The notes beneath the pieces were generated by a model that was not told the DNA's origin, made no database searches, and was given only the letters and a program-made list of their open reading frames with translations. Shown here piece by piece: positions 1-6,547 of a stretch of 10,590 nucleotides of DNA. Each line of letters opens with the position of its first letter. The stretch's first letter is position 1. The stretch covers positions 1,831-12,420 of the forward strand of contig VBJE01000088.1 in NCBI GenBank assembly GCA_005879675.1, written 5' to 3'. Position numbers and translations under genes: made by a program. Origin of the DNA: Chloroflexota bacterium (GTDB taxonomy: Bacteria; Chloroflexota; Dormibacteria; Dormibacterales; Dormibacteraceae).

Positions 1-2
1 GC

Positions 3-1751
3 TGGGTCATCTGGGGCATGCCGTTCGGGGTCACGGTCGGCGCCGCCACCGAGGGCATGGCCTTCGGGCTGTGGCCGATCAGCTGGATCGTGCTCAACGC
101 CGTCTTCTTCCACAACCTGACGGTGGCGAGTGGCGACTTCGACGTCATCAAGCGCGCTCTTGCCCGGCTCACCACGGACCGCCGAATCCAGGCCCTCCTC
201 GTCGCCTTCAGCTTTGGCGCGCTGATCGAGGGCATCGCAGGGTTCGGCGCGCCGGTTGCCATCTCCGCGTCGATCCTCGCCAGCCTCGGCTTCGAGCCGG
301 TGACCGCAGCCGTCCTGGCGCTCCTCGCCAACACCGCTCCGGTGGCGTTCGGATCGATCGGCATTCCGGTAGTCACGCTCGGTCGCCTGGTGGCGCCGGT
401 CCTCGGACAAAGCGACCCGACAGCCACGACGCTCGCGCTGTCGGCGATGGTCGGCCGTCAGCTGCCGCTCTTCTCGATCCTCATCCCTGCCTACCTGATC
501 GTCGTGATGGCGGGTTGGAGGCGGATGACGGAGATCCTGCCGGCCGTGCTGGTGACCGGCGTCTCGTTCGCGATCGTGCAGTTCCTGGTCTCGAACTTCG
601 TCGGCCCCGAGCTGACCGACATCATCGCCGCCCTCGTCTCCATGGCCTGCCTGGCGGCGCTACTTCGTTTCTGGCGTCCACGAGAGGTCTGGCAGTTCGC
701 CCATGAGGCCGCTGCAGCGCCCGCGGCGCCGGCATCGCGCCGCGCGATGGGTGCGTCCGACCTGCCGGGGCAGGCGGTCGCGGCGAACGCCACCACTCTC
801 GATGTGGTGGACCCCCCTGGCCGGATCGTCCAGGCCTTTTCCATGTACATCATCCTGGTGCTCGTGATCCTGATCGGCCAGATGGGCAACCTGCCCTGGT
901 GGTCCGGTCATCCGGTCGGCGATGTCAAGACCTCTCTGGCCGCGCCGGCCAATGTCACCGCCGACTTCAAGTGCGGCAACGTGGCGTTCAAGCTGTGCCC
1001 GCAGCCCTGGATCGGACCCGATCCGGCCAAGGACCGCCAGGCATTCAAGTTTCCTTACTGGAGCTTTTTCTGGCCGGGCACCTACCAGGTGAATGCCAAA
1101 GGTGTACCGACGTCCGTCGTGTTCAACGAGCCGCCGATCGTGAAGAAAGAGGCGGCTTACAACAATCCGTTCAACTGGGATTTCCTCGCGGCCGCGGGCA
1201 CGCTGGTTCTGTTCGCAGGGATCGTGGCTTACCTGTTCATGACCTTGATGGGACGTCGCGTCAACTTCTTTGCCGTCTATGGGCGCACCCTGAGGCAGCT
1301 CGGCTTGCCAATCGTGACGATCGCCTTCATTCTCGGCATCGCGTACTTGATGAACTACTCGGGCATGACTTCAAGCCTTGCGATCGCTTTCTCCAAGACG
1401 GGGTACATCTTCCCGTTCGTGGCCGCGTTCCTGGGCTGGCTCGGCGTGTTCCTCACCGGAAGCGACACGTCGTCGAACACGCTGTTCGGGCCGCTGCAGG
1501 CGCAGACGGCGCAGCAGCTGGGCAACGTGAGCCCGATCCTCACCGCCGCCACGAACTCGTCCGGCGGCGTGATGGGCAAGATGATCAGCCCGCAGAACCT
1601 CTCAGTCGGAGCAGCCGGCGTGAACCGCGTCGGTGCCGAGGGCGACATCTTCCGGCGCGTGATCCGCTACAGCCTGATCCTCACCGCCGCGGTCGGCGTC
1701 GTGGCGATGATCGAGGCCTACGTGATACCGGGGATCGTCCCTTCGCCGTAA
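3..1751 (+). CDS. lctP: L-lactate permease (LctP family), 5'-truncated
   Basis: Polytopic inner-membrane carrier of the LctP family, which imports L-lactate (often also D-lactate or glycolate) with protons. The frame is open to the window edge (codons WVIWG precede the Met at 18), and the family normally has more transmembrane helices before this point, so the true start lies upstream. Residues counted from that Met: the family signature around 66-82 contains EGIAGFGAPVAI, followed by NTAPVAFGSIGIPV near 105-118. Near the C-terminus are GSDTSSNTLFG (from about 481) and NSSGGVMGKMISPQN (from 513), both hallmarks of the family. Many hydrophobic helices flank a hydrophilic loop at about 295-380. 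That loop is longer than I expect and carries two cysteines (319 and 327). The gene ends 34 bp before a tRNA gene on the other strand; no clear terminator is visible there. Family assignment is firm; the exact substrate is inferred. Confidence 0.93.
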   Translation, partial: WVIWGMPFGVTVGAATEGMAFGLWPISWIVLNAVFFHNLTVASGDFDVIKRALARLTTDRRIQALLVAFSFGALIEGIAGFGAPVAISASILASLGFEPVTAAVLALLANTAPVAFGSIGIPVVTLGRLVAPVLGQSDPTATTLALSAMVGRQLPLFSILIPAYLIVVMAGWRRMTEILPAVLVTGVSFAIVQFLVSNFVGPELTDIIAALVSMACLAALLRFWRPREVWQFAHEAAAAPAAPASRRAMGASDLPGQAVAANATTLDVVDPPGRIVQAFSMYIILVLVILIGQMGNLPWWSGHPVGDVKTSLAAPANVTADFKCGNVAFKLCPQPWIGPDPAKDRQAFKFPYWSFFWPGTYQVNAKGVPTSVVFNEPPIVKKEAAYNNPFNWDFLAAAGTLVLFAGIVAYLFMTLMGRRVNFFAVYGRTLRQLGLPIVTIAFILGIAYLMNYSGMTSSLAIAFSKTGYIFPFVAAFLGWLGVFLTGSDTSSNTLFGPLQAQTAQQLGNVSPILTAATNSSGGVMGKMISPQNLSVGAAGVNRVGAEGDIFRRVIRYSLILTAAVGVVAMIEAYVIPGIVPSP

Positions 1752-1785
1752 CCCTCCAGGCGCGCCCGATCGTTTGAACCCGGCG

Positions 1786-1872
1786 TGGTGCCGAGAGCGG
1801 GAGTCGAACCCGCACGTCCTTGCGGACATCGGTTTTTGAGACCGACGCGTCTGCCTATTCCGCCACCTCGGC
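1786..1872 (-). tRNA. tRNA-Leu(CAA), with encoded CCA
   Basis: Read on the minus strand it folds as a class II tRNA. The 7-bp acceptor GCCGAGG pairs with TCTCGGC (one G-U). The anticodon stem is TCGGT/ACCGA with loop CTCAAAA, so the anticodon is CAA (plus-strand bases 1836-1838), reading UUG. A long variable arm (TGTCCGCAAGGACG) is typical of tRNA-Leu. The T-arm is GCGGG-TTCGACT-CCCGC, the discriminator is A, and CCA is encoded at 1788-1786. It lies convergent to lctP and divergent from the lipoprotein gene. Confidence 0.95.
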
Positions 1873-1891
1873 GCTCTGGGGAGGGGGCACG

Positions 1892-1901
1892 ACCATACCA
1901 T
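1892..1901. promoter_or_regulatory. overlapping divergent -10 boxes (tRNA-Leu and lipoprotein gene)
   Basis: The 35-bp gap between the tRNA 5' end (1872) and the GTG at 1908 contains ACCATACCAT. On the plus strand TACCAT (1896-1901) is a TANNNT box 6 nt before the GTG, the spacing expected for a leaderless mRNA. On the minus strand TATGGT (1897-1892) sits 19 nt before the tRNA. No convincing -35 is visible for either. This is inferred from pattern only. Confidence 0.35.
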
Positions 1902-1907
1902 TGGCCG

Positions 1908-2504
1908 GTGCGACTGACGCTGGGCCTGGTCCTGATCTCGATCCTGAGCGCCTGTGGGCCCACCCTGATGCCCTCGGCGGCGGTCACCCCCGGTGGCACG
2001 GGCGCGGCCAACGCCTCCGGCCCGCGCATCTCCGCGCCGCCCGTGACCCCGCCGACCCCCCCAGGCACGAACCTTCCCGATTTCGCCTGCGCCGACGCCG
2101 CCGGCGGCAAGACCGGGGTCGCCAACACGATCACCGCACGCGCCGGCGAGCAGGGCGGCTACGACCGCTTCGTCCTCCAGTTCGATCCCGTCATCCCGAG
2201 CTACACGGTCAAGAGACAGGCGAAGCCCGTGTTCCCCCTCGGCGCCAGCGGCCAGACCGTGACGCTCAGCGGCACGGCGGGCGTCCTGGTCACGGTCCAT
2301 TCCGCGACCGGCGCGACCACCTTCACCGGCTCGATGGACCTGATCCACCCTGAGTTTCAGGTCCTCAAGGAGGCACGCCAGACCCAGGACTTCGAGGGCT
2401 ACGTCTCCTGGGGCCTGGGGCTCAGCCGCCCCGCCTGTATGCGCGTCTTCACGCTGACCGACCCGGCGCGCTTAGTCGTCGATTTGCGGATACCTTCCAG
2501 CTAA
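1908..2504 (+). CDS. AMIN-like domain lipoprotein
   Basis: Predicted secreted lipoprotein of 198 residues. GTG at 1908 is chosen as the start because the frame upstream runs back through the tRNA gene, and no other ATG, GTG or TTG lies in frame after it. The N-terminus VRLTLGLVLISILSAC is a very short signal peptide with lipobox L-S-A-C, making Cys16 the lipidation site. A Pro/Ala/Gly/Thr-rich linker (about 17-57) leads to a folded domain (about 80-198) beginning GGYDRFVLQFD. It has alternating beta strands and ends with a DPARLVVDL-type strand, like the AMIN-like domains of actinobacterial and chloroflexal lipoproteins. AMIN domains are generally linked to cell-envelope or peptidoglycan localisation; the ligand here is unknown. 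No Shine-Dalgarno is well placed (GGGGAGGGGG is about 20 nt away). It lies 12 bp upstream of the first FecR gene, so the two may be co-transcribed. Confidence 0.75.
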   Translation: MRLTLGLVLISILSACGPTLMPSAAVTPGGTGAANASGPRISAPPVTPPTPPGTNLPDFACADAAGGKTGVANTITARAGEQGGYDRFVLQFDPVIPSYTVKRQAKPVFPLGASGQTVTLSGTAGVLVTVHSATGATTFTGSMDLIHPEFQVLKEARQTQDFEGYVSWGLGLSRPACMRVFTLTDPARLVVDLRIPSS

Positions 2505-2507
2505 CCT
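2502..2507 (+). promoter_or_regulatory. possible -10 box (TAACCT) before first FecR gene
   Basis: TAACCT matches TANNNT, overlaps the TAA stop of the lipoprotein gene and ends 9 nt before the ATG at 2517. The start has no Shine-Dalgarno. It may drive a near-leaderless transcript, or it may be chance within an operon; no -35 is recognisable. Confidence 0.25.
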
Positions 2508-2516
2508 TCCCCGGCG

Positions 2517-3959
2517 ATGGCGATCCAGCCGCCCGCCGGTCCAGTCGTCGCACAGCAGGCGGCGGGTCCCTCCGCGCCGGCCCGCTCCCGCGGTTGCTTC
2601 GGCCGGGGCTGCGGCTGCAGCTGTCTCGGCTGCGGAGGCGTGCTGCTGCTCGTGACCGTGCTCCTGCTGGGCAGCAGCTACTTTTTCTTCGTCGTCCAGG
2701 CTTCGGCGGCGGTCACCGCGCCCGCGACGCTGATCGTCTTCAACCAGCCGGTGACCGTGAACAACACCCCTGGCAACCCGGGTCAGGCGCTCAACGCCAG
2801 TGACGAGGTCGCCACCAAGGCGAAGGGCCACGCCGCGATCCAGTTTCCCGACGGCTCCTACGTCCGCATGTCGCCGGAGACGACGGTGCAGATCACGAAC
2901 GTGCAGCTCCAGAAGAACGGACAGCTGCAGACGGCGGACGTGGTCCAGAAGGTGGGCCGGACCTTGATCAACGTGCAGCACCTCGCGAGCGGCGCCAACT
3001 TCAAGGTCGGGGGACACTCCGTGAGCGCCGAGGTGCGCGGCACCCAGTTCGAGCTGCTCGTGCGCGCCAACAACACGAACCTGATCAAGGTCTTCGACGG
3101 CACGGTCAGCGTGAGCGGCAAGAAGACGGTGAACGTGAACGCCGGCCAGGAGGTCGACGCCGACGCCAACGGCACGCTGTCCGCCGTGCGCCCGATTCAG
3201 CGCGACCCGCAGGACCCCTACGCGCTCACGGCCCAGTGCGCGAAGGCGGTTTCGTCCGGGACGACGGCCGGGACGCTGCAGACGTCCACCGGCGATCCCA
3301 TCGCGACCGGGCAGACCGCGGAGTTCGGCTACGACTCGCCCGGAGGGACGGTCAGCGTCGCCCTCTGCTACCCCGGGAGCTTCATGACCCTGTCGGTGTT
3401 CACTCCTGACGGCGTCGAGCACGCCTCGCGCAACGGCGCCTCGCCGGTCGTGGGCCACGTCGACGGAACCGCGGGTCACTACCGCGCGGTCGTGCACGCG
3501 ATCAACGTCTCTCCGGCCGAGGCTTTCGTGGTCGCGTTCGCGACCAACGCGCCGTGCGTCGCGTCCTCGTCAGGCAGCTCCGACACCGGAAAGATCGTTC
3601 GCCAGACCCTGAGCAACTCCGAGATCCAGAAGGGACTGGCCGACGCTGGCGCCGAGGGCGTCACCCTGCAGGTCCAGGGCACCTCGCCCACCTCGGCGCG
3701 CCTCTACTACTACTCCAACCTCGGCGGCACGCCCATCTCCTGGACGGTCGTCTTCTACGCCGCCACGCCCAACCTGGGGGCGGTCATCACCCAGGTCAGC
3801 GTGCGCGGGGTGAACGTCACCACCCAGGTCCTCAAGTACCTCGGCCAGGCCGGGGCGCAGTCGATCAGCACCATCCCCCAGGACTTCACCGTCGACCGCG
3901 TGTACTCCTGCGCCACCGCCGGCGGCGACAACATGATGGTCGTCGAGGGCCACCGGTAA
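2517..3959 (+). CDS. membrane-anchored FecR-domain protein, copy 1
   Basis: 480-residue envelope protein. Residues 1-26 are a Pro/Ala/Gln-rich cytoplasmic segment. Residues 27-39 are Cys-rich (Cys27, 32, 34, 36, 39), and about 41-60 form one transmembrane helix (VLLLVTVLLLG core). Outside the membrane follows a FecR-type beta domain (about 70-225): DEVATKAKGHAAIQFPDGS near 96-114, then VRGTQFEL near 174-181 and KVFDGTVSV near 191-199. A second beta-rich region (about 240-347) contains YPGSFMTLSVFTPDG. The C-terminal module (about 355-480) ends with DFTVDRVYSC and MMVVEGHR. FecR domains are known from periplasmic signal transducers of ECF sigma systems, but also occur in surface proteins without sigma partners. 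No sigma gene is nearby, so a structural or sensory envelope role is equally possible. It is paralogous over its length to the next gene. Confidence 0.82.
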   Translation: MAIQPPAGPVVAQQAAGPSAPARSRGCFGRGCGCSCLGCGGVLLLVTVLLLGSSYFFFVVQASAAVTAPATLIVFNQPVTVNNTPGNPGQALNASDEVATKAKGHAAIQFPDGSYVRMSPETTVQITNVQLQKNGQLQTADVVQKVGRTLINVQHLASGANFKVGGHSVSAEVRGTQFELLVRANNTNLIKVFDGTVSVSGKKTVNVNAGQEVDADANGTLSAVRPIQRDPQDPYALTAQCAKAVSSGTTAGTLQTSTGDPIATGQTAEFGYDSPGGTVSVALCYPGSFMTLSVFTPDGVEHASRNGASPVVGHVDGTAGHYRAVVHAINVSPAEAFVVAFATNAPCVASSSGSSDTGKIVRQTLSNSEIQKGLADAGAEGVTLQVQGTSPTSARLYYYSNLGGTPISWTVVFYAATPNLGAVITQVSVRGVNVTTQVLKYLGQAGAQSISTIPQDFTVDRVYSCATAGGDNMMVVEGHR

Positions 3960-3998
3960 ATCGGTTGTTGGGCCGCCGCTAATCGCCGTTCCATGAGC

Positions 3999-4004
3999 TA
4001 TCTT
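3999..4004 (+). promoter_or_regulatory. possible -10 box (TATCTT) before second FecR gene
   Basis: The 56-bp gap between the two FecR genes has no Shine-Dalgarno before the ATG at 4016. It does hold TATCTT (a TANNNT match) ending 11 nt upstream. A separate short-leader promoter for the second copy is possible. No terminator hairpin with a T-tract is visible after the first copy. Confidence 0.25.
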
Positions 4005-4015
4005 TCCCGCGCAAC

Positions 4016-5422
4016 ATGGCAAACGTAGCCGTCAAAGCCCCGCCCCGAAGGCGTGGCGGGCGCCGGATCCTGATCGCGCTGTTCCTCGTCATCGTCCTCA
4101 TCGCGGCCGGCATCGTCTGGCTCAACATCGCCGCCCAGGCGCAGGTCAACGCGGCTGCGGCGCTCACGGTTTACCAGCCCGCGGCCTCGATCGCCCGCAA
4201 CGGCGGGAGCACCTTCACGGCGGCCACCACCGGCACCGTGGTCCAGGCGAAAGACACGGTGCAGACCGACGCCAAGGGCCGGGCGGCGATCACGCTCCCC
4301 GACGGCACCATCACCCGGCTGGCGAGCGACTCGACGATCACGCTCGACTCCGCGCACTTCACCAAGAACGGCAACCTGAACGATGTATCCCTCACCCAGC
4401 AGGTCGGGCGCACGTTCACGAACGTGCAGCACCTCGTGTCGGGTGCAACGTTCGAAGTCCATGGCAAGTCGGCGACGGCGAGCGTGCGCGGGACCAAGTT
4501 CGAGGTCTACACCAAGAGCGACGGGACGATGATCGTCAAGCTCTTCGACGGGGAGCTCACCGTGACTTCCAGCAAAGACCACAAGACCTTCAAGTCGCCG
4601 CGGCAGGTCACCGTCTCGCCCGACGGCACCATCAGCGATCCCGGTCCGATCGTCCCCGACCCCAATGACCCGTTCGGTCCGGCGCTCGAGGCCTCGAACG
4701 CCGTGCAGGTCGGGACGACGCCGGGCACCGAGCAGGACTTCATCGGCGCGCCGCTTCACAACGCCGAGCAGCAGACCTACACCTACAGCTACGCCGGCGG
4801 TAGCGCCGTCAAAGCGTCGCTGGGCTACCCGGGGAGCGCGATGAAGCTGACCATCAAGACTCCGGACGGAAAGCAGTACTTCGGCACGGGCAAGTCACCG
4901 ATCGTCGTCACGGTCAACAACGCGCCACCTGGCATCTACACGATCTATGTCGACGGCGTCAGCGGGCTCGGCGCCAACGGCGAGGAGCCGTTCATCGCCA
5001 TCGCCTCGGTCGAGGAGTGCAAGAGCGCGGAGGTCATCCAGTTCGGTGCCGTGCACCACGGCTACACCGCGCGGGACCTGGTCACCGCTGTGCAGCAGTC
5101 GGGCCAGGCATCCGGCATCTCGAACCTGAGCCTGACGATCAGCGAGAACACGATCGCGGGCGCGATCATCAGCGCCAAGGGCATTTACAACGGCTTCTCG
5201 TGGAGCGGGTCGGCGGTGCTGACCGCGCAGAACGGCGCCCTCGTCATCATGCCCACGGGCGGGACGATCTTCGGCATGAACGTGCCGGCGCAGCAGGTCG
5301 TCGATCAGATCGCCGCGGTGATCGGTCAGAACCCGTCGAACGTCAACCCTGGTTTTGTCGTTGACCGGCTGTTCACCTGCAGCTCGGTGATGATGGTCGA
5401 CGGCCGCATGACCGCGCGTTAG
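4016..5422 (+). CDS. membrane-anchored FecR-domain protein, copy 2
   Basis: 468 residues, same architecture as its upstream neighbour but clearly diverged. It has a basic N-terminus (PPRRRGGRR), one transmembrane helix at about 17-40 and no Cys cluster. The FecR domain spans about 50-215: DTVQTDAKGRAAITLPDG at 80-97, VRGTKFEVY at 158-166 and KLFDGELTV at 175-183. A beta-rich middle region (about 230-335) carries the shared YPGSAMKLTIKTPDG motif. The C-terminal module (about 338-468) ends in GFVVDRLFTC and MMVDGR. Within that module, alternating strands followed by MNVPAQQVVDQIAAVI faintly recall LmeA/DUF2993-like lipid-binding folds; this is a guess needing structure prediction. Tandem duplication followed by divergence is the simplest origin. 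Its stop (TAG 5420-5422) overlaps the stop of the convergent kinase gene. Domain call firm, function unknown. Confidence 0.82.
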   Translation: MANVAVKAPPRRRGGRRILIALFLVIVLIAAGIVWLNIAAQAQVNAAAALTVYQPAASIARNGGSTFTAATTGTVVQAKDTVQTDAKGRAAITLPDGTITRLASDSTITLDSAHFTKNGNLNDVSLTQQVGRTFTNVQHLVSGATFEVHGKSATASVRGTKFEVYTKSDGTMIVKLFDGELTVTSSKDHKTFKSPRQVTVSPDGTISDPGPIVPDPNDPFGPALEASNAVQVGTTPGTEQDFIGAPLHNAEQQTYTYSYAGGSAVKASLGYPGSAMKLTIKTPDGKQYFGTGKSPIVVTVNNAPPGIYTIYVDGVSGLGANGEEPFIAIASVEECKSAEVIQFGAVHHGYTARDLVTAVQQSGQASGISNLSLTISENTIAGAIISAKGIYNGFSWSGSAVLTAQNGALVIMPTGGTIFGMNVPAQQVVDQIAAVIGQNPSNVNPGFVVDRLFTCSSVMMVDGRMTAR

Positions 5423-6366
5423 CGGCGGAGCAATCTCCGCAGCGCCCGGCGAGCGCGCTTGGGTGCGGAGCCGTTGGCCGCCACGGCGCCGTTCGGCGAG
5501 GTGATCGCCGCCTCGAGCCTGTCCAGCAGCTCGCCCGCCGTCGCCGGCCGGTGCGCCGGGTCGCGGTCCATCGCCTGCTGGAGGACGGCCGCGAACGCGA
5601 GCGACAGGTCAGGCGCTGCGTCCCGCACGTTGGGCGGCGGCTCGTAGAGCCTGCGGCTCAGCGTCTCGATCCAGCTCTTCGAAGAGAAGGGGCGCCGGCC
5701 GCTCGTGGCCTCGAAGATGACCGCGGCGAGCGAATAGACGTCAGCACGGCCGTCGACCTCGTGACCTACGAGGCGCTCGGGCGCCACGTAGTCGGGTGCG
5801 ACCGCGCCGGTAGCGCCCGGTCCTGTGTTGAACGACGCCACGGTGCCGAGGCCGAAGCCGGTCAGCAGCGTCCGGCCATCGTCCGCAAGGAGGATGTTGG
5901 CCGGCTTGATGTCCCGGTGGACGGTCGCGCGTGAGTGCGCGTAGTCGAGGGCGCTCGCGATCGGGCGCAGGAGGTCGACGATGCCGAGCGGCTCGTAGCG
6001 CTGTCCGTCGCCCAGCATGCTGTCGAACGTGCTGCCTGCGACCAGCTCGGTGACGAGGTAGGGCGAGTCGCCGTCGTACGCGAGCTCGTAGAGCTTGGGG
6101 ATCGCCTCGTGCTCGAGCGCGGTGTAGGAACGCAGCTCCAGCAGGAACCGCCGCGAGAAGCTGACCTCGCGCGCGACGCCGGTGCCGATCGTGCGCAGCG
6201 CCACGCGGCGGTGAAGCCGCGGGTGCTCCGCCTCGTAGACGGAACCCAGGCTGTCGGTGTCGAGCTCGCGGAGCAGGCGGTACCCGCCGACTTTGCGGTG
6301 GCCGTTGCCATTGCCGTTCTCAGACTTCGGCCGCGAGCCGTTGGTGTGCGGGGCTTCTTGTCCCAC
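5419..6366 (-). CDS. Ser/Thr protein kinase-fold protein, probable pseudokinase
   Basis: 315 residues from a GTG start. A single kinase domain (about 29-285) lies between an Asn/Gly-rich N-terminal tail and a short C-terminal tail ending in KRARRALRRLLRR. No transmembrane helix or sensor domain is visible, unlike typical PknB. Retained motifs: HRDIKPANIL (150-159, with Asp152 and Asn157), APE-like VAPER (194-198), DVYSL (209-213) and the RP near 273. Lost motifs: the glycine loop reads LDTDSLGSVY (35-44), with the first two Gly replaced by Asp; the beta3 ATP-anchoring lysine is Arg58 (VALRTI, codon 6195-6193); and the metal-binding DFG is GFG (Gly170, codon 5859-5857). Loss of both Lys and DFG-Asp strongly suggests weak or no phosphotransfer and a scaffold or allosteric role. 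It is convergent with the second FecR gene, sharing stop bases, which may be only proximity. Fold assignment is firm; catalytic deadness is predicted. Confidence 0.88.
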   Translation of the reverse strand: MGQEAPHTNGSRPKSENGNGNGHRKVGGYRLLRELDTDSLGSVYEAEHPRLHRRVALRTIGTGVAREVSFSRRFLLELRSYTALEHEAIPKLYELAYDGDSPYLVTELVAGSTFDSMLGDGQRYEPLGIVDLLRPIASALDYAHSRATVHRDIKPANILLADDGRTLLTGFGLGTVASFNTGPGATGAVAPDYVAPERLVGHEVDGRADVYSLAAVIFEATSGRRPFSSKSWIETLSRRLYEPPPNVRDAAPDLSLAFAAVLQQAMDRDPAHRPATAGELLDRLEAAITSPNGAVAANGSAPKRARRALRRLLRR

Positions 6367-6375
6367 GAAACCTGA

Positions 6376-6381
6376 ACTTTA
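6376..6381 (-). promoter_or_regulatory. possible -10 box (TAAAGT) of the kinase-fold gene
   Basis: On the minus strand TAAAGT lies 9 nt before the GTG at 6366, with no strong Shine-Dalgarno between (only AGG). This fits a leaderless or very short-leader mRNA. No good -35 is visible. Confidence 0.35.
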
Positions 6382-6425
6382 GGCCACGGCGCCCTGTTCG
6401 GGCATCGGTTCCGAACGAACTTTCG

Positions 6426-6453
6426 GCGACAAAGCAACGAATGGGCCTATCGT
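6426..6453 (+). promoter_or_regulatory. promoter of tRNA-Leu(TAG)
   Basis: GCGACA (6426-6431; 4 of 6 matches to TTGACA), a 16-nt spacer, then TATCGT (6448-6453). Transcription would begin at about 6460, 1-3 nt before the tRNA. The arrangement resembles that in front of the thiolase remnant (GCGACC, 16 nt, TAGACT). Confidence 0.5.
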
Positions 6454-6456
6454 TGC
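6434..6456. repeat. inverted repeat over the tRNA-Leu -10 region
   Basis: GCAACGA (6434-6440) and TCGTTGC (6450-6456) form a perfect 7-bp dyad around a 9-bp centre containing GGGCC. The right arm overlaps the putative -10 box. It lies in the 95-bp gap between the divergent kinase-fold gene and the tRNA, so it could be an operator, or chance. Confidence 0.4.
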
Positions 6457-6461
6457 AATGC

Positions 6462-6547
6462 GTCGGCGTGGCGGAATGGCAGACGCGCCAGCCTTAGGAG
6501 CTGGTGCCCGAAAGGGCGTGGAGGTTCAAATCCTCTCGCCGACACCA
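6462..6547 (+). tRNA. tRNA-Leu(TAG), with encoded CCA
   Basis: Class II tRNA with acceptor GTCGGCG/CGCCGAC. The anticodon stem CCAGC/GCTGG has loop CTTAGGA, giving anticodon TAG (reads CUA and probably other CUN codons). The long variable arm is built on TGCCCGAAAGGGCG, the T-arm is GAGG-TTCAAAT-CCTC with adjoining pairs, and the end is A-CCA. Its last 22 nt (6526-6547) are also the antisense of the 3' end of the S9 peptidase gene. Confidence 0.95.

Noticed and set aside
899..1777. 292-codon open frame in an alternative frame of the lactate permease
   Set aside because: Arg/Gly/His-rich shadow; the overlapping LctP frame carries all the family motifs.
1785..1907. Extension of the lipoprotein frame back to the ATG at 1785
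   Set aside because: This stretch is the antisense of tRNA-Leu(CAA); its peptide (VPRAGVEPARPCGHR type) is the well-known artefact of translating tRNA complements. The lipobox only makes sense from GTG 1908.
2472..3497. 341-codon open frame antisense to FecR copy 1
   Set aside because: Arg/His/Ala-rich low-information translation opposite a gene with clear domains; a GC shadow.
3960..4015. Terminator or small RNA between the FecR genes
   Set aside because: No stable hairpin with T-tract and no conserved structure could be seen in the 56 bp.
2517..5422. FecIR-type iron-siderophore signalling system
   Set aside because: No ECF sigma factor or TonB receptor is present; FecR domains alone do not establish such a pathway.
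6526..6547. tRNA 3' end as an attachment site of an integrated element
   Set aside because: No integrase, no second copy of the tRNA 3' end and no mobile genes are visible in the window; only the overlap with the S9 gene is seen.
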